Shown here piece by piece: positions 62,819 through 64,000 of a stretch of 64,000 nucleotides of DNA. Both the position numbers and the translations under genes were made by a program. The DNA lies in contig JBJMLO010000013.1 in NCBI GenBank assembly GCA_045805265.1, positions 186,001-250,000 on the forward strand, in the 5' to 3' direction. A model generated the notes under the pieces. It saw nothing but the letters and a program-made list of their open reading frames with translations. It made no database searches and had not been told where the DNA came from. The stretch comes from JBJMLO01 sp045805265 (GTDB lineage Bacteria > Actinomycetota > UBA4738 > JACQTL01). Within the stretch, counting starts at the first letter, position 1. Every line of letters begins with the position of its first letter.

Positions 62819-63679
62819 GTGAAGGCCAAGGTGTGGGGGTGCCGCGGGTCCCTCGCCGCGCCCGGGCCGGACACCGTCCGGTACGGCGGGAACACCTCCT
62901 GCCTCGAGCTGACGCTCGACAACGGCGCCGTGCTGGTCCTCGACGCCGGAACCGGGGCCCGGTCCCTCGGGTTGAAGCTGGCCGAGGAGGCGCCGAAGCG
63001 TATCGACGTCCTGCTCACCCACCTCCACCTCGACCACCTGGAGGGCCTGGGGTTCTTCACGCCGCTGTGGACGTCGGCCAGCGAGCTGCACATCTGGGGG
63101 CCGGCGTCGCCGCTCAAGTCGCTCGAGGACCGCATCGCGACCTACCTGTCGCCCCCGCTGTTCCCGGTGCACCTGTCCGCGATCCCGTCGCACCCGACGT
63201 TCCACGACACGCCGGAAGACGAGGAGTGGGAGCTCGCCGGCGCCCGGTTGTCGGCGCAGCGGATCTCCCATCCCGGACCGACCGTCGGCTACCGGGTCGA
63301 GGAGGAGGGCCGGACCCTCGTGTACATGCCCGACCACGAGCCGGCGCTCGGGATCGGCGACCTCCGCGGCGTGGCCCCGGAGTGGCTGTCGGGGTACGCC
63401 GGCGCGTTCGGCGCCGACGTGCTGTTCCACGACGGGCAGTACACCGAGGAGGAGTACGGGCACAAGGTCGGGTGGGGCCACTCCTCCACCGAGCACGTCG
63501 TGACGTTCGCCCAGCTGGCCAAGGTCCGGCGGTTGTTCATGACCCACCACGACCCGCTGCACACCGACGACGACCTCGAGGCGATCTTCGCCCGCGCGCG
63601 GGAGCTGTGGGTCGGCAACGGCGTCGACCACGACGGCGAGATCGCCCTGGCCTACGAGGGCATGGAAGTCGAGGTGTGA
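62819..63679 (+). CDS. MBL-fold metal-dependent hydrolase
   Basis: A 286-residue metallo-beta-lactamase-fold hydrolase. The metal-binding motif is LLTHLHLDHLEGLGFF, with further ligands in PDHEPALG, FHDGQYTEEEYG and FMTHHDPLHTDDDL. KVWGCRGSLAAPGPDTVRYG at the N-terminus resembles the cyclic-nucleotide phosphodiesterase/Lactonase branch (cAMP-type), but the substrate is uncertain. The start is GTG 62819. It probably follows the PAS gene in one transcript. Confidence 0.85.
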   Translation: MKAKVWGCRGSLAAPGPDTVRYGGNTSCLELTLDNGAVLVLDAGTGARSLGLKLAEEAPKRIDVLLTHLHLDHLEGLGFFTPLWTSASELHIWGPASPLKSLEDRIATYLSPPLFPVHLSAIPSHPTFHDTPEDEEWELAGARLSAQRISHPGPTVGYRVEEEGRTLVYMPDHEPALGIGDLRGVAPEWLSGYAGAFGADVLFHDGQYTEEEYGHKVGWGHSSTEHVVTFAQLAKVRRLFMTHHDPLHTDDDLEAIFARARELWVGNGVDHDGEIALAYEGMEVEV

Positions 63680-63716
63680 CAGGACGGCCACCACGCGCCG
63701 GCGCAGTCGCTCGTCG

Positions 63717-64000
63717 ATGGCCTCCCTCCTCGTCCTGTCCTGCGTCCTCCTGACGCTCGTCTCGGCGAGCGCGGCCCGGGCGACCGGCTCGGACAGCTGC
63801 CAGCAGCCGACGAAGCCGGAGTGGTTCCACGACAGCGTGGCAAGGGCGATCGCCCTGTCCGGTGACCTCTCCCCGAGCTGGGCGGACTCGAGCTACATCG
63901 CACGGATCGTCTGCTGGCAGGGGACGCAATTCGACCGGGCCTTCCGGGCGGCCGGGGACAGGTTCCACGTCTGGCACGGGCTCTTCGCCATGACCGCGGA
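63717..64000 (+). CDS. Secreted protein, 3' end beyond window
   Basis: The first 94 residues of an exported protein. A signal peptide (LLVLSCVLLTLVSASAARA) is predicted with cleavage near residue 21-22. The mature part begins GSDSCQQPTKPEWFHDSVAR and continues to IARIVCWQGTQFDRAFRAAG, which resembles the helical start of lysozyme-like or resuscitation-factor-like transglycosylases but cannot be confirmed without the rest. ATG 63717 is the only start in frame; it overlaps no other gene and lies 38 bases after the MBL gene. Confidence 0.6.
   Translation, partial: MASLLVLSCVLLTLVSASAARATGSDSCQQPTKPEWFHDSVARAIALSGDLSPSWADSSYIARIVCWQGTQFDRAFRAAGDRFHVWHGLFAMTA

Noticed and set aside
1..64000. tRNA, rRNA, tmRNA or CRISPR loci.
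   Set aside because: No T-loop/anticodon patterns, rRNA cores or regularly spaced repeats were seen.
1..64000. Insertion sequences, integrases or phage genes.
   Set aside because: No transposase DDE or tyrosine recombinase motifs. Composition and gene density are uniform.

Overview
The window is a stretch of high-GC (roughly 70%) chromosome, densely packed with genes on both strands. It most likely comes from an actinomycete-type bacterium (Actinomycetota, possibly an uncultured lineage). Support for this includes two F420-type oxidoreductase families, the actinobacterial trio of MSMEG_4193-type phosphatase, DUF3090 and SCO1664-type protein, a RegX3/PhoP-like regulator inside a pst operon, GTTCACC-type PHO boxes, and many genes that seem to start at or next to the transcription start. 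I see no rRNA, tRNA, CRISPR array, transposase, integrase or prophage gene, and base composition looks uniform. It reads as core chromosome rather than an island.

Layout. 1-3.8 kb: the end of a poly-gamma-glutamate synthase-type ligase gene, a 7Fe ferredoxin, an F420-type luciferase-like oxidoreductase whose start codon overlaps that of a divergent hydrolase, and a DUF72 protein. 4-6.2 kb: two exported beta-propeller proteins. 6.2-12.4 kb: a GABA/putrescine catabolic module (two aldehyde dehydrogenases, a PucR-family regulator, gabT) with palindromes in the divergent promoter. 12.4-18.8 kb: an MFS exporter, an HD hydrolase, a pterin dehydratase, an SLC41/MgtE-type cation transporter coupled to a tandem PhoU-TrkA_C protein, and rtcB. 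18.9-25.5 kb: an ECF sigma/membrane protein pair, ispH, corA, a GNAT enzyme and a REC-EAL phosphodiesterase. 25.5-35.7 kb: an acyl-CoA dehydrogenase with divergent TetR and a perfect operator palindrome, hemolysin III, a DUF6328 protein, a strongly structured intergenic element, an ATL-type protein, hpd, a methyltransferase, a DUF47 protein, a DedA-PAP2 fusion, a lipid kinase and a delta-60 repeat protein.

36-44.6 kb is a phosphate block: Pit plus a DUF47 partner under a triple PHO box, a MerR-DUF1835 fusion with a mer-like operator, then pstSCAB-phoU-regX3 on the minus strand. The pstS upstream region carries two PHO-box promoters of identical geometry and a 17-bp hairpin, which may define a phosphate-regulated small RNA. 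45-51.6 kb continues the phosphate theme: an arsenate reductase-like protein, Ppx/GppA, two overlapping thymidylate-kinase-like genes (one with a changed P-loop), SixA, CYTH-CHAD and UppP. 51.7-55 kb: an orphan SenX3/PhoR-like kinase, a candidate partner for the RegX3-like regulator, then the conserved actinobacterial trio. 55-64 kb: an ECF sigma factor overlapping ogt, a repeat-bearing small membrane protein, a PPOX protein, a nucleotidyltransferase, an IF-2B family protein, rhomboid, a PQQ-type propeller protein, an SCP2-hydrolase fusion, a PAS protein, an MBL-fold hydrolase and the start of a secreted protein.

The points most worth a second look are the nested and interleaved inverted repeats at 28747-28871, the twin PHO promoters with hairpin at 44642-44912, the MerR-DUF1835 fusion and its operator, and the Ppx/kinase pair/SixA/CYTH-CHAD neighbourhood as a possible polyphosphate module.
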